Source of the DNA: Leptolyngbyaceae cyanobacterium RM1_1_2
GTDB taxonomy: Bacteria; Cyanobacteriota; Cyanobacteriia; Phormidesmidales; Phormidesmidaceae
NCBI GenBank assembly: GCA_012032345.1
Contig: JAAUQI010000010.1
Location: 35,817 to 99,816 of the forward strand
Direction of reading: 5' to 3'
Length of the DNA: 64,000 nt
The notes under the pieces were generated by a model. It made no database searches. It was not told the origin of the DNA and saw only the letters and a list, made by a program, of their open reading frames with translations. Both the position numbers and the translations under genes were made by a program. Shown here piece after piece: positions 29,494 to 39,936 of the stretch (its first letter is position 1; the number at the start of each line of letters is the position of its first letter).

Positions 29494-31260
29494 TTAAGAG
29501 ACAGCAACTATTGGCTGTCGTTTCTTCACTGCATGAGCCTCTAAAGCCGGCTGCTGCAGCAAAAATACAACCAGGGGATAGCGCTTGGGCAGTTCTCGCT
29601 TCAAAAAGCGTCGCAGTTCTCCCTCTAGTCTAAGCTGGAGGTCTTGCCAGTCTACCTGAGGCAGATCACCATTTTGAACAGGTCTTGATACTGCCGCCCA
29701 GTGATCTCTTAAAGCCGTTTCAATCAGCAGATAAATAGACTGTCCTAAGCGCTCTGGGTCAGTAGCATTGGCAACTCCCCGCAGATGAACCGAAGGTTTA
29801 GCAATCAGCTCACCCTGCCAGCTTACAGTAGCTGCAACGCTGACTATCCCGTCAGCAGCTAGCTGCTGACGATCTTTGAGAACATCTCGATCAACTAAGC
29901 CATTGCGAGACGAATCAACTAGCTCAATACCGGAGGGCACCTTACCCGCAATTCTAATGCTACTCTGAGAAACTTCAACAATGTCGCCGTTGTTGATGAT
30001 CACCATGTTTTCAGCAGGAATACCCATGCTTTGAGCGGTTTCGGCATGTTTTACCAACATCCGATGTTCGCCGTGAACAGGCAGGAAGAATTTGGGCCGG
30101 GTGAGGGCCAGCATTAGCTTTTGATCTTCCTGCGCCCCGTGACCTGAGACATGAATCCCTTTGTCTTTGCCATAGACTACTTTTGCGCCCTGCATCATTA
30201 GCTTGTCAATAGTATTGACAACTGCAATGGTGTTGCCAGGAATAGGATTAGCTGAAAAGACAACCGTGTCTCCTGACTTAATTTTGATCTGTCGATGGGA
30301 GCCATTAGCAATTCGGGTTAAAGCCGCCATCGGTTCGCCTTGAGACCCTGTGGTGAGAATCAAAGCTTTGTGGGCAGGCCACTGGTTGAGTGCTCTAAGC
30401 GGCTGAAACAGGTCATCGTCGCACTTGATGTAGCCCAGGCTACGGGCATGGGCAATGACATTAAGCATGGATCGACCCACAACAAAGACGGCCCGGTCTT
30501 GCTTCTTAGCAATATCCAGAATCATGTTGACCCGGTGGACTGAAGAGGCAAAAGTCGTCACCAAAATCCGGCCTTCTGCTTGGGCAAAGGTGCGGTCTAG
30601 ATTGGGGTATACCGAGCGCTCAGAGGGTGTATGTCCAGGTACCTCTGCATTGGTGGAGTCGCTAATCAGGCAAAGAACTCCGTTTTCACCATGCTCTGCT
30701 AGTTTCTGAAAATCAAAATACTCTCCGTCAACGGGGGTATGGTCTACCTTAAAGTCGCCGCTGTGAATAACGACGCCAACCGGGGTATGAATGGCGACTG
30801 TGAAGCTATCAGCAATGGAATGAGTGTTGCGAATGTATTCGACAATAAATGAGTTGCCGATGCGAACCATCTCTCGGGGGAGCACGGTGCGCAGTTCAGT
30901 GCGATCGCTAACCCCGGCTTCCTCCAGTTTCCCTTCTAGCAGTGCCATCGCTAGCCGAGGGCCGTAAATAACCGGAATATCGAACTGCTTCAGATGAAAA
31001 GCAATGCCGCCAATATGATCTTCGTGGCCGTGGGTCACGATCATGCCCTTAATTTTGTGGCGGTTCTCGCGGAGATAGGTCACATCTGGCAGCACAATGT
31101 TAACGCCGTGCATACCGTCAGTGGGAAAAGCTAGCCCTGCGTCTAGCAGCATGATCTCGTCGTTGATTTCAAAGACGCAGGTATTTTTACCAATTTCGTG
31201 CAGTCCCCCTAGGGGAATGACTTTCAAGGCTTGATTGGAATCAGTTTGCTCAGTAAACAT
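29494..31260 (-). CDS. rnj: Ribonuclease J
   Basis: A metallo-beta-lactamase/beta-CASP RNase with endonuclease and 5'-3' exonuclease activity, used together with RNase E in cyanobacteria. It has 588 residues. LGGLHEIGKNTCVFEINDE opens the domain, the Zn motif is VTHGHEDHIGG, and HSGDFKVDHTPVDG and the beta-CASP segment FSANPIPGNT follow. The C-terminal part has HVSGHGAQEDQK, FLPVHGEHRML and a final RNase J dimer domain. ATG 31260 is supported by family alignment. It is the last gene of a minus-strand run asd-dapA-rnj, a common cyanobacterial arrangement. Confidence 0.96.
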   Translation of the reverse strand: MFTEQTDSNQALKVIPLGGLHEIGKNTCVFEINDEIMLLDAGLAFPTDGMHGVNIVLPDVTYLRENRHKIKGMIVTHGHEDHIGGIAFHLKQFDIPVIYGPRLAMALLEGKLEEAGVSDRTELRTVLPREMVRIGNSFIVEYIRNTHSIADSFTVAIHTPVGVVIHSGDFKVDHTPVDGEYFDFQKLAEHGENGVLCLISDSTNAEVPGHTPSERSVYPNLDRTFAQAEGRILVTTFASSVHRVNMILDIAKKQDRAVFVVGRSMLNVIAHARSLGYIKCDDDLFQPLRALNQWPAHKALILTTGSQGEPMAALTRIANGSHRQIKIKSGDTVVFSANPIPGNTIAVVNTIDKLMMQGAKVVYGKDKGIHVSGHGAQEDQKLMLALTRPKFFLPVHGEHRMLVKHAETAQSMGIPAENMVIINNGDIVEVSQSSIRIAGKVPSGIELVDSSRNGLVDRDVLKDRQQLAADGIVSVAATVSWQGELIAKPSVHLRGVANATDPERLGQSIYLLIETALRDHWAAVSRPVQNGDLPQVDWQDLQLRLEGELRRFLKRELPKRYPLVVFLLQQPALEAHAVKKRQPIVAVS

Positions 31261-31411
31261 TCAGGAATAAGTCTCCTATTGGATTAGAAATATGCAAATA
31301 CATTCAAGAAAGCGGCGGTAGCTGGCCGTAGCAGCATATTTATTCAATTGTTTGAAAAGGCTGTAAATTTTGTTTGGTAGCGATCGCACTCCAAACGGCC
31401 CCAGCGACTCG

Positions 31412-32302
31412 CTATTGAGGGTTTACGGCTTGTAGAATAGCCTGTAGCTCTTGTTTCAAGGCGGCGGACGGTGAGCACAGCGGCGGACGGAGATATTCAA
31501 CGTCCCAGCCTTGCAGCGCCAGGGCTGCTTTTATGGGGATAGGATTTGTCGTTAGAAAAAGTCCTTTGAATAAGGGTAAAAGCTGCAAATGAATAGACGT
31601 TGCCTGTGCCACCTGTCCTTGCTTAAAAGCCCGAATCATCTGCTGTATTTGTTTGCCGACTAGATGACTCGCTACGCTGACCACCCCTATTCCACCCACA
31701 GACAATAAGGGCAGAGTCAGCCCATCGTCGCCAGAGTAGATAGCAAATTCGGGGGGCGTCAGCCGACGAATTTGACTGACGTGATCCAGATTACCGCTGG
31801 CTTCTTTAATAGCAACAATGCCAGGCACATCTGCAAGACGAGCGACCGTTTCTGGCATTAGCGTTTGTCCGGTTCGCCCAGGAACGTTGTAGAGCATCAC
31901 GGGAAGCTCAGGAACTGCCTCAGCCACCATCTTAAAGTGCTGGTAAAGACCTTCTTGAGGAGGCTTGTTGTAATAGGGAACAACCTGCAGTGAACCATCT
32001 AATCCCAGCTTACTCGCTTTTTGCGTTGCTGAAATCGCTTCCTGGGTCGAATTCGAACCTGTTCCGGCAATAATTTTGGCTTTGCCCCCTACTGCCTGCC
32101 GCACAACCTGAAATAAGGTGTACTCCTCATCCCAGCTTAAAGTCGGGGATTCTCCGGTAGTGCCACAAACCACTAGTGCATCGGTTCCATTATCAGCTAG
32201 ATGGGCAGCAAGTTTCTCTGTTAGCGCATAATTGACCGCCCCTGCTTGAGTAAAGGGGGTAATCATTGCGGTGAGAACTTGTCCAAAATTGGTTGTGCCC
32301 AT
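31412..32302 (-). CDS. dapA: 4-hydroxy-tetrahydrodipicolinate synthase
   Basis: It condenses pyruvate with aspartate semialdehyde, the first step specific to lysine and diaminopimelate synthesis. It has 296 residues. [14 protein letters not shown] is the pyruvate-binding region, [11 protein letters not shown] carries the catalytic Tyr, and [15 protein letters not shown] the Schiff-base Lys near residue 166. ATG 32302 has AGGAGC upstream. It lies 144 nt after asd, which makes its substrate, so the two steps are linked both in the pathway and on the chromosome. Confidence 0.96.
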   Translation of the reverse strand: MGTTNFGQVLTAMITPFTQAGAVNYALTEKLAAHLADNGTDALVVCGTTGESPTLSWDEEYTLFQVVRQAVGGKAKIIAGTGSNSTQEAISATQKASKLGLDGSLQVVPYYNKPPQEGLYQHFKMVAEAVPELPVMLYNVPGRTGQTLMPETVARLADVPGIVAIKEASGNLDHVSQIRRLTPPEFAIYSGDDGLTLPLLSVGGIGVVSVASHLVGKQIQQMIRAFKQGQVAQATSIHLQLLPLFKGLFLTTNPIPIKAALALQGWDVEYLRPPLCSPSAALKQELQAILQAVNPQ

Positions 32303-32446
32303 TTAAGCTCCTTGAACAGTTTAAGCTCGGCCTCATCTCTGCATTCTAATCACAGAGGCAGTTATGCAAAACCGCTATAGCGCTAGATCAATGAGCGCGG
32401 TCTTTTTCTGCATGTTACCGAAAAAATAGCGCTCTCAACCCAACAG

Positions 32447-33481
32447 CTAGGCGAGCACAGACGTAGCTAGCCAGCGGTGAGCTACCAGTAGCTCAGCAAT
32501 TTGAACGGCGTTGAGAGCGGCTCCCTTACGAATTTGATCGCCGCTTAGCCATAGCTCTAAGGCACACCTGTGTGATAAGTCTTGGCGGATGCGACCCACT
32601 AATACATCGTCTTGACCGCTGGCTTCAATTGGCATGGGGAAATAGTTAGTCTGCCAGTCCTCTACCAGTCGCACACCTGGGGCCTGGGATAGAATTGCCC
32701 GCGCCTGATTGACGTCAAAGGGCTGCTCAAATTCTAGGTTAATCGCTTCTGAATGAGCGCGTAGGACGGGAACCCGAACACAGGTTGCCGTAATTTTGAG
32801 GTCTTTAGCCCCAAAAATCTTGCGAGTTTCGTTGATCATTTTGATCTCCTCTTCGCAGTAGCCTGACTCTGTGAGTTTAGAGTTGTGCGGAAAGAGATTG
32901 AAGGCCAGCGGGTATGGCAGGATTTCAGCGATCGCCTCTTCGCCATTTAAAATTGCCTGAGCCTGCGTTTTCACCTCTTCCACCGCGCGCGCGCCAGCCC
33001 CGCTCGCAGACTGATAAGTTGCTACCATTACCCGCTGAATCGGCTGTACCTGATGCAGGGGCCAAATGGCCAAACTCATTAGGATCGTAGTGCAGTTAGG
33101 ATTGGCGATAACGCCTGCATGGTGAGCGGCTGCCGAGGCATTCACTTCTGGAATGACTAGAGGCACGTCAGGATCCATACGAAAAGCACTGGAGTTATCA
33201 ATGACGACAGCCCCGGCCCGGACTGCTTTAGGAACCCACTGCCGGGAAACAAATCCCCCAGCAGAGGCAAGCACTAAATCAACATCGTCAAAAGCGTCTT
33301 CTTCTAGTAGCTCAACGGTTAGAGGCTCACCTTTAAACTCAAGGGTTTTACCTGCTGAGCGAGCAGACGCCAAGAGCTTAAGATCACTTACCGGAAAGTT
33401 ACGGCTCTCTAGCAGAGCCATCAACTCTGTGCCAACCGCGCCCGTTGCCCCTAGAATGGCAACTCTGTAAGACTGAGACAA
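32447..33481 (-). CDS. asd: Aspartate-semialdehyde dehydrogenase
   Basis: An NADPH enzyme that reduces aspartyl phosphate to aspartate semialdehyde for lysine, threonine, methionine and cell-wall precursors. It is 344 residues from TTG 33481. VAILGATGAVGTELMALLE is the Rossmann start, the active-site Cys is in NPNCTTILMSLAIWPLH, and the substrate loop is SGAGARAVEEV. HSEAINLEFEQPF carries the conserved His region. I prefer TTG 33481 because GGAGG (33490-33494) sits 8 nt before it. An upstream TTG at 33508 would put that ribosome site inside the gene. It is divergent from tig. Confidence 0.95.
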   Translation of the reverse strand: MSQSYRVAILGATGAVGTELMALLESRNFPVSDLKLLASARSAGKTLEFKGEPLTVELLEEDAFDDVDLVLASAGGFVSRQWVPKAVRAGAVVIDNSSAFRMDPDVPLVIPEVNASAAAHHAGVIANPNCTTILMSLAIWPLHQVQPIQRVMVATYQSASGAGARAVEEVKTQAQAILNGEEAIAEILPYPLAFNLFPHNSKLTESGYCEEEIKMINETRKIFGAKDLKITATCVRVPVLRAHSEAINLEFEQPFDVNQARAILSQAPGVRLVEDWQTNYFPMPIEASGQDDVLVGRIRQDLSHRCALELWLSGDQIRKGAALNAVQIAELLVAHRWLATSVLA

Positions 33482-34081
33482 TCGTGTTTCCTCCAAAGTT
33501 TTGAGCAAATGCGGATTAACTTAAAAGAGTTTATAAGTTTGAAACTTGGTCAACGTAAAAAAGATGATGTCAAGAAGAGTAGTGAGTAATTAAAGAATCA
33601 AAAAACTATGTTACTGATCAGACCCAGAACGCACTTAGTGCAGCATCAACGCTTAATTTTACGGCGATGTTATGGTCAGTGCTTTAGCGCTGAAGCACTG
33701 ACTACCAACCCCAATTTCTAGCTGTGAGAGTGCACTAGGGTGCTAGCAAGCCCGTAGAGATTCTCTATCTTAGTGCTGACTTAGTGCTGCTCTCAGATTA
33801 CTGTAGTCGCCCAGATTAAACCAGCTTTGTTAACTTTCGTAGTTTTTTGGATCCGGCTTAACTCTTGACCGGGTAGAGAATCCGGTTGTACAGATGTAAG
33901 TAATGCCTGAACTGAGATGTACCTGAGTGATGCCTCTAGGCTGCGCTTACTGGCAAGATTCCTTGCGCTACTGTCCGCTACTTGAAAGAATCCGCTATGA
34001 TGTCTAACTGCGATTAATTGAGAAAAGGGCCTCGCTCGTGGACACGGGGCTGAATCAGTTGCTAAAACTCTAAGGAATTCG
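33482..34081. other. 600-nt divergent region between asd and tig
   Basis: No gene is seen. It is marked by repeated TTAGTGC/GCACTAA-type words and a perfect hairpin (see separate entries), and should hold the promoters of both the asd-dapA-rnj and tig-clpPX units. Confidence 0.5.
33631..33790. repeat. Cluster of TTAGTGC words and a 10-bp hairpin
   Basis: GCACTTAGTGC (33631-33641, near-palindrome); a perfect hairpin GTCAGTGCTT (33675-33684) with AAGCACTGAC (33693-33702); and two tandem copies of CTTAGTGCTG starting at 33770 and 33781. The shared AGTGC core and its inverted copies within 160 nt look like a regulator-binding array. Confidence 0.55.
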
Positions 34082-35518
34082 ATGAAAGTTACTCAGGAAA
34101 AGTTGCCCGATAGCCAGATTGGCCTAGAAATTGAGATTACCGCAGAGATGTCTAAGCAGGCTTATGAGCAAGTACTGCGTAAATTCACACGTTCTGCAAA
34201 TATTCCTGGGTTTCGCAAAGGTAAAGTCCCCCGCCAGGTTTTGCTACAGCGGTTTGGGCAGGCACAGGTCAAGGCTGCCGCTATAGAGGAACTGGTTCAA
34301 GAGGCTATAGAGAAAGCCATTGACCAGGAAGAAATAGAGGCGATTGGCAACTATCAGCTTAAGACATCCTTTGAAGATCTTATTGGCCAGTACGAGCCTG
34401 GTCAACCCCTTACTTTTTCAGCGGCAGTTGACGTACCACCCCGAATATCTCTGGCAGAATACAGAAATCTTTCGGTTCAGGCAGAAGAAATTCAGCACGA
34501 TCCCAGCAGGGTAAATGATGTTTTGACCAAATACCAGGAAAATTTGGCAACTTTGGTTCCGATTGAAGATCGAACTGCTCAAGCGGGAGACGTCGTCGTT
34601 GTTGACTTTGTCGGTAAGCTGCTGATCGAAGGTGAGGAGCCTAGGGAATTTGAGGGAGGCAGCGCTGAAGATTTTCAGCTCGATCTGTCTGAGGGCCGCT
34701 TCATCGAAGGGTTTATCGACGGCATCATTGGCATGCAGCCTGAAGAAACAAAAGAAGTTGAGGTTACGTTCCCAGAAAGCTACCCCCAAGAAGATTTAGC
34801 TGGACGTCGCGCTGTCTTTACCGTCGTTCTGAAGGAACTTAAAGAGAAAGAACTTCCCGATCTCGACGACGAGTTTGCCCAAGAGGTGAGCGATTTTGAA
34901 ACTTTAGCCGAGCTACGCGATTCTTTAGAAAAACGCTACCGCGAGGAGGCTGAGAAAAAGACTAAATCTAACAAAGACAGCGCTTTGCTAGAAGCACTGG
35001 TGAGCAATCTGGAAGCAGAAATTCCACAAACGCTAGTGCAGCGCGAAGTAGATTATCTAGTCACACAAACAGCCATGCAGCTTGGTAACCAAGGGCTTGA
35101 CATTCAAAAGCTGCTAACCAAGGATATTGTAGCCAACATGCGAGAGCGCTCTCAGCCCGAAGCGATCGCCCGGCTTAAGCGTACCCTGGCTTTAGGAGAA
35201 GTGGCGAAACAAGAAGCGATCGCCGTTGATGAGGCTGAGATCAGTGCTAGAGCTGAGGAAATGCTAGCTGAGGTTGACGACGCTCAAAATGTAGACATGG
35301 AGCGCTTACGAGAAATCGTGCGTGAAGATTTGCTCAAAGAGAAAATTCTGGCCTGGTTAGAGGAAAATAGTACGATTGAGCTAGTTCCAGAAGGGACTTT
35401 GTCTGAAGAGGCAGTCGATGAGTCTATCCTTGATGCGGCCTCTCAAACCGTTGACGTTGAAGCGGCTGCAGCAGATGTTGAGGAGCTTGGTCAAGAAGAA
35501 ACCTCAGAAGCCGGATGA
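34082..35518 (+). CDS. tig: Trigger factor
   Basis: The ribosome-bound chaperone and peptidyl-prolyl isomerase that meets nascent chains. It has 478 residues. The N-terminal ribosome-binding signature is SANIPGFRKGKVPRQVLLQR near residue 40. The FKBP-type domain spans about 155-245 (QAGDVVVVDFVGKL to GRRAVFTVVLKELKEKE). The rest is the helical C-terminal domain. An acidic tail of about 50 residues after IELVPEG extends it slightly. ATG 34082 follows AAGGAA. It heads tig-clpP-clpX, a conserved quality-control cluster. Confidence 0.97.
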   Translation: MKVTQEKLPDSQIGLEIEITAEMSKQAYEQVLRKFTRSANIPGFRKGKVPRQVLLQRFGQAQVKAAAIEELVQEAIEKAIDQEEIEAIGNYQLKTSFEDLIGQYEPGQPLTFSAAVDVPPRISLAEYRNLSVQAEEIQHDPSRVNDVLTKYQENLATLVPIEDRTAQAGDVVVVDFVGKLLIEGEEPREFEGGSAEDFQLDLSEGRFIEGFIDGIIGMQPEETKEVEVTFPESYPQEDLAGRRAVFTVVLKELKEKELPDLDDEFAQEVSDFETLAELRDSLEKRYREEAEKKTKSNKDSALLEALVSNLEAEIPQTLVQREVDYLVTQTAMQLGNQGLDIQKLLTKDIVANMRERSQPEAIARLKRTLALGEVAKQEAIAVDEAEISARAEEMLAEVDDAQNVDMERLREIVREDLLKEKILAWLEENSTIELVPEGTLSEEAVDESILDAASQTVDVEAAAADVEELGQEETSEAG

Positions 35519-35797
35519 TAACCCAGGCTGGGTTAGCCTTAAGAATCTTCGAGGCTACCTGAAACTACTTGGACACTATTTAGCGTCTCTGGAGTCAAAT
35601 CCGGGCTTCAGAGCGCGCTCGGTCGATAGCGAATGTCAACGAACTGTATTTTCTTAAAGGATTCGATCATACGAATATCAATCCTTTTAGGGAGTTAAGG
35701 CATAATGTTTGAAGAGGTTAAGTGTACGAGAGATCAGCAGGTAAGCTGCAATTCCTCATCTAACCGGAAGACGTTACTTGTGAAAGACTAGCCCCCT

Positions 35798-36484
35798 ATG
35801 GCTTCTTCAAAAATATCCAACTTTTTATCCAATATCAGCCCAGCGGCAGCGGCGGCAATGCGAGTCAGCAGCGTCGTGCCGATGGTAGTTGAGCAGTCTG
35901 GCCGAGGTGAACGGGCCTTCGATATCTATTCTCGACTGCTGCGAGAACGCATCGTGTTTCTAGGCACTCCAGTTGACGATGTCATTGCCGACTCGATTGT
36001 GGCTCAGCTACTCTTTCTAGATGCTGAGGATCCTGAGAAAGATATTCAGCTTTACATCAACTCACCCGGTGGTTCTGTCACCGCTGGCATGGCGATTTAC
36101 GATACCATGCAGCAGATTCGCCCGGACGTGGTGACGATTTGCTACGGCTTAGCCGCCAGCATGGGCGCTTTTTTACTCAGCGGTGGCACCCAAGGCAAGC
36201 GCATGTCTCTGCCTAGCTCTCGAATTATGATTCACCAGCCTCTAGGAGGCGCTCAGGGGCAGGCTGTGGATATCGAGATTCAGGCCAGAGAAATCCTGTA
36301 TCACAAGCAGCGGCTGAACGAGCTAATGGCTGAGCATACCGGGCAGCCCTTAGAGCGAATTCGAGAGGATACAGAGCGTGACTTTTTTATGTCCGCTCAT
36401 GACGCTCAGAGCTATGGCATAATCGACCAGGTCATTGAGCATCAGGCACTGACATCTAATGCAAACGTAGCAGCGCTGAAATAA
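35798..36484 (+). CDS. clpP: ATP-dependent Clp protease proteolytic subunit
   Basis: A serine peptidase that forms the barrel of the Clp protease. It has 228 residues. The catalytic Ser is in [15 protein letters not shown], the His in [16 protein letters not shown], and the Asp in [10 protein letters not shown]. The first 25 residues (ending about [15 protein letters not shown]) are a short extension or propeptide. It lies 10 nt before clpX, so the two are cotranscribed and should form ClpXP. Cyanobacteria have several ClpP paralogues; this one has the full triad and sits with clpX. Confidence 0.96.
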   Translation: MASSKISNFLSNISPAAAAAMRVSSVVPMVVEQSGRGERAFDIYSRLLRERIVFLGTPVDDVIADSIVAQLLFLDAEDPEKDIQLYINSPGGSVTAGMAIYDTMQQIRPDVVTICYGLAASMGAFLLSGGTQGKRMSLPSSRIMIHQPLGGAQGQAVDIEIQAREILYHKQRLNELMAEHTGQPLERIREDTERDFFMSAHDAQSYGIIDQVIEHQALTSNANVAALK

Positions 36485-36493
36485 GGGGCAACT

Positions 36494-37831
36494 ATGTCTA
36501 AGTACGACTCCCATCTAAAGTGTTCTTTTTGCGGTAAGTCTCAAGAGCAGGTGCGAAAGCTAATCGCAGGTCCGGGAGTCTATATCTGTGATGAATGCGT
36601 CGATCTGTGCAATGAGATTCTCGACGAAGAGCTGTTTGATTCTAGCGCATCGGTTTCTCAACCAGTTCAGCGACGAGATCCCCCCCCTGAAAGACGCCGC
36701 AGTGCTGCCAGTCCAATCTCACTGAACCAGATTCCTAAACCGCGTGAGATTAAAAAATACCTTGACGATCACGTCATCGGTCAGGATGAAGCTAAAAAAG
36801 TACTATCCGTGGCGGTGTACAACCACTACAAGCGGCTCAGTTACAGCCAAAATCGCAGTAATGACTCAGAAGAAAACGTTGAACTACAGAAGTCGAATAT
36901 TCTGCTAATCGGCCCAACTGGCTGCGGTAAGACGCTGCTAGCGCAGACCCTAGCTCGGATTTTGGAAGTTCCTTTTGCTGTAGCCGATGCTACAACCCTA
37001 ACAGAAGCGGGCTATGTCGGCGAAGACGTTGAGAACATTCTGCTAAGGCTACTGCAGGTTGCTGATCTAGATGTTGAGGAAGCTCAGCGCGGCATCATTT
37101 ATATCGACGAAATTGATAAGATTGCTCGTAAGAGCGAGAACCCTTCAATTACGCGCGATGTTTCAGGTGAAGGGGTGCAGCAGGCTTTGCTCAAAATGCT
37201 GGAGGGAACTGTTGCCAACGTGCCGCCTCAGGGCGGACGCAAGCATCCCTATCAGGACTGCATTCAAATTGATACCAGCAACATTCTCTTTGTCTGCGGG
37301 GGTGCTTTTGTAGGCTTAGAAAAAATAGTTGAGCAGCGCATCGGTAAAAAGACTATGGGCTTTGTTCAGCCCGGCGAAGCTCAACAAACTCGTGAAAAGC
37401 GAACTTCTGACGTTCTCAGGCACCTCGAACCTGAAGATTTGGTCAGATTCGGCCTAATCCCAGAGTTTATCGGTCGCATTCCGGCCATTTCTATTGTTGA
37501 TCCGCTAGATGAAGACGCGCTGGTTGAAATCCTGACGGAGCCTAAGAATGCGCTGGTTAAGCAATTTCAAAAGCTGCTGCGGATGGATAATGTAAACCTG
37601 GAGTTCAAGCCTGAGGCAATTCGGGCGATCGCCCGCGAAGCCTACCGCCGCAAAACCGGAGCAAGAGCGCTGCGCGGCATTGTTGAAGAACTCATGCTAG
37701 AGGTAATGTATGAACTGCCTTCACGCAAAGATGTGAAGCGCTGTATGGTGACGCGAGAGATGGTAGAGAAGCGATCGACAGCAGAACTCCTGGTTCACCC
37801 GTCTTCTCTACCCAAGCCCGAGTCAGCCTGA
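36494..37831 (+). CDS. clpX: ATP-dependent Clp protease ATP-binding subunit ClpX
   Basis: The AAA+ unfoldase that feeds tagged proteins to ClpP. It has 445 residues. The N-terminal zinc-binding domain is visible as [20 protein letters not shown] with later CDECVDLC. Walker A is [12 protein letters not shown], the pore loop region [17 protein letters not shown], Walker [11 protein letters not shown], and sensor 2 is in [11 protein letters not shown]. The gene follows clpP by 10 nt and is followed by an alpha/beta hydrolase 3 nt later. It looks intact. Confidence 0.97.
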   Translation: MSKYDSHLKCSFCGKSQEQVRKLIAGPGVYICDECVDLCNEILDEELFDSSASVSQPVQRRDPPPERRRSAASPISLNQIPKPREIKKYLDDHVIGQDEAKKVLSVAVYNHYKRLSYSQNRSNDSEENVELQKSNILLIGPTGCGKTLLAQTLARILEVPFAVADATTLTEAGYVGEDVENILLRLLQVADLDVEEAQRGIIYIDEIDKIARKSENPSITRDVSGEGVQQALLKMLEGTVANVPPQGGRKHPYQDCIQIDTSNILFVCGGAFVGLEKIVEQRIGKKTMGFVQPGEAQQTREKRTSDVLRHLEPEDLVRFGLIPEFIGRIPAISIVDPLDEDALVEILTEPKNALVKQFQKLLRMDNVNLEFKPEAIRAIAREAYRRKTGARALRGIVEELMLEVMYELPSRKDVKRCMVTREMVEKRSTAELLVHPSSLPKPESA

Positions 37832-37833
37832 AG

Positions 37834-38685
37834 ATGCCTTACGTCACCGTCAAAGGGGTGCCTCACTACTACGAATGGCTGACGGCATCAGACTCGCTTC
37901 CGGTAGGGGAAAAACCTGTATTGGTCTTTATCCACGGCTGGGCGGGTTCGGCTCGATACTGGCAAAGACCCGCTAAAGCTTTTACCCAGCAGTTTAACTG
38001 TCTGCTGTACGACATGCGGGGGTTTGGCCGCTCAGTCATTCCGGCAGATGAGCGAGCGGCTACCTTAGCTAGAGGCTTCGAGCTAGAAACCTTTGCAGAC
38101 GATCTAGCCGGGCTGCTGAGTGCTTTGGGTATCAGCCGAATTTACCTCAACGCTCACTCAATGGGGGCGACAGTTGCTGTCTTTTTCTTAAATCTCTACG
38201 GCGATCGCGTTGAGCGCGCCATTTTAACCTGCAATGGCGTTTTTGAGTATGACAAGCCCGCCTTTGATGCTTTTTACAAATTTGGCGGCTACGTGGTTGC
38301 CTTCCGCCCTAAATGGTTGGGTAAGATTCCCCTAGCGCCGACCCTTTTCATGAGCCGATTTTTGAGCAGCCCCATCCCGGTAGATGAAAAACAGGCGTTC
38401 TTAGCCGATTTTCTCACAGCAGACTACGAAACGGCTCTAGGCACCATTTTCACCTCTGTTAGTAAAAAAGCTACCGAGGTGATGCCAGCAGAATTTCGCC
38501 AAATTTCAGTGCCGACTCTGCTGGTATCGGGAGAATTTGATCAAATTACACCCGCCAAGCTAGGCGCAGCCGCTGCTGCGCTCAACGATAAGGTTGAGTA
38601 TGCCCTGATTCCTAAAACGGGCCATTTCCCGATGCTGGAGCAGCCTGAGCAGTATTTGCAGGTAGTCAACGATTTCTTGACTTAG
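37834..38685 (+). CDS. Alpha/beta fold hydrolase
   Basis: A 283-residue soluble alpha/beta hydrolase of unknown substrate. The oxyanion segment is FIHGWAGSARYWQRP, the nucleophile elbow NAHSMGATVAVFFL, and the acid/His pair lies in VSGEFDQITPAKLG and PKTGHFPMLEQPE. It begins only 3 nt after the clpX stop and so is probably read from the same transcript. Similar hydrolases follow clpX in related cyanobacteria, to my recollection. The link to proteolysis is positional only. A plant strigolactone- or lipid-type substrate cannot be judged from sequence. Confidence 0.85.
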   Translation: MPYVTVKGVPHYYEWLTASDSLPVGEKPVLVFIHGWAGSARYWQRPAKAFTQQFNCLLYDMRGFGRSVIPADERAATLARGFELETFADDLAGLLSALGISRIYLNAHSMGATVAVFFLNLYGDRVERAILTCNGVFEYDKPAFDAFYKFGGYVVAFRPKWLGKIPLAPTLFMSRFLSSPIPVDEKQAFLADFLTADYETALGTIFTSVSKKATEVMPAEFRQISVPTLLVSGEFDQITPAKLGAAAAALNDKVEYALIPKTGHFPMLEQPEQYLQVVNDFLT

Positions 38686-38704
38686 CCAGACAACCAGGCC
38701 ACCA

Positions 38705-39691
38705 CTAGTCCAGCCCTAGCTCACGCTTTAGCAGCGCAATCGATTTTTCACCAATGTAGTTGTCGCTACAGATGATTTGGGGTGGGCGAATCAGATCTTC
38801 GCGGGCTTCTGCGATCGCCTCTTTGACCAAAGGCAGACTAGTTTGATCAAAAACGAAAAGCGTATTGGCACTGCGCACTAGCGCCTTGAGCTTATAGGCA
38901 TCATCTGCTTGAGCAGTAGTGACGAGAACATCATCACCTCGCAGGCTGTAGACAATCACTTCGGCAGCGCGCAAGATTCCTGAGCTAATACTTACCATGC
39001 CCAGAGAGGTATCTTTGGGCAGGTGCCTGAGGCGATCGAGTTCGGTGGCATAGTCGTAAATATCAATCGGAATCACCCGCACTGATTTAGGCCCGGCGAT
39101 CGCTTCGGCTTCGTTCATAAAGTAGTTGCTAGTCACTACCGTTCCCGAGCGTGCCTGAGCTAGCACCCCCTCAAGTTCTTCTATAGGCACTAGCTGTACC
39201 GGAATCTGCAGCGCCTGCTCTAGCTCTCGCACCATCATTTCACCCGCGCCAATATCCTGGCGGGGAGTAGTCACCAGCACTCGCGCACTGCAGCGCAGCC
39301 GCCAATCAATCTCAGCCAAAAACAGCTCACGGGCCTGATGCAGAGAGCAGCCCTGTCGCAGTAGCTCATCCAGGCTATTTTCGACCACTTCACGGGTTTT
39401 GGGAAACTGATCCCACAGAGGCGACTGGGGTTTGGCCCCGTCAGCACCGCCCTGAGCGCGCACATAGATACCCGAGCCGGGCTGGGCCTCAACAATACCC
39501 GCATCTTCAAGCTGTCGATAAACTTTGCTGATGGTGTTGCGGTGTAGCCCGGTCTGCATAGCAAGCTGTCGGGTGCTGGGTAGTCGATGCCCCGGAGGAA
39601 ACTGCCGAGAGGCAATGGCAAACCAGATTTGATCGTAGAGCTGAGTAGAGGCTGGAATATCACTCTCAGTCTGAATATGGAACTGAACCAC
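38705..39691 (-). CDS. GntR family transcriptional regulator
   Basis: A 328-residue regulator with an N-terminal winged helix-turn-helix of the GntR type (FPPGHRLPSTRQLAMQTGLH, then RNTISKVYRQLEDAGIVEA, residues about 25-75). A longer C-terminal part has no aminotransferase-like or UTRA signature that I can identify. Its segments (ARVLVTTPRQDIGAGEMMV, VVTSNYFMNEAEAI, RGDDVLVTTAQADDAYKL) suggest a periplasmic-binding-like sensing fold. I chose GTG 39691 because the family starts at MVQFHIQ and CGAGG lies 8 nt upstream; the frame also opens at TTG 39736. It is divergent from the carboxylesterase gene. Target genes are unknown. Confidence 0.82.
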   Translation of the reverse strand: MVQFHIQTESDIPASTQLYDQIWFAIASRQFPPGHRLPSTRQLAMQTGLHRNTISKVYRQLEDAGIVEAQPGSGIYVRAQGGADGAKPQSPLWDQFPKTREVVENSLDELLRQGCSLHQARELFLAEIDWRLRCSARVLVTTPRQDIGAGEMMVRELEQALQIPVQLVPIEELEGVLAQARSGTVVTSNYFMNEAEAIAGPKSVRVIPIDIYDYATELDRLRHLPKDTSLGMVSISSGILRAAEVIVYSLRGDDVLVTTAQADDAYKLKALVRSANTLFVFDQTSLPLVKEAIAEAREDLIRPPQIICSDNYIGEKSIALLKRELGLD

Positions 39692-39936
39692 AGGTGAAAA
39701 CCTCGGGTGGAACACAACTTGAGCGGGAGGTTGCAATTCGACGGTTGCGGCGGTTGCAATCAGCCCTGGTTTAGGCCAGAGGACAAACTGCTAAAAAACC
39801 AAAAAATGAGAGCTACTCGTCAATTTTATGACTTAATGACGGTTTCGATAGCGGTAGTCACACAAAGGCTTGGGGAAGCTGAGTCAAAATCAGGGGAATC
39901 GGCATAGGATATTGGGTAAAACATGGAAACAGGCCC

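Noticed and set aside
35519..35535. TAACCCAG/CTGGGTTA palindrome after tig
   Set aside because: The arms are separated by one base, so it cannot form a normal terminator loop; likely chance or a weak site.
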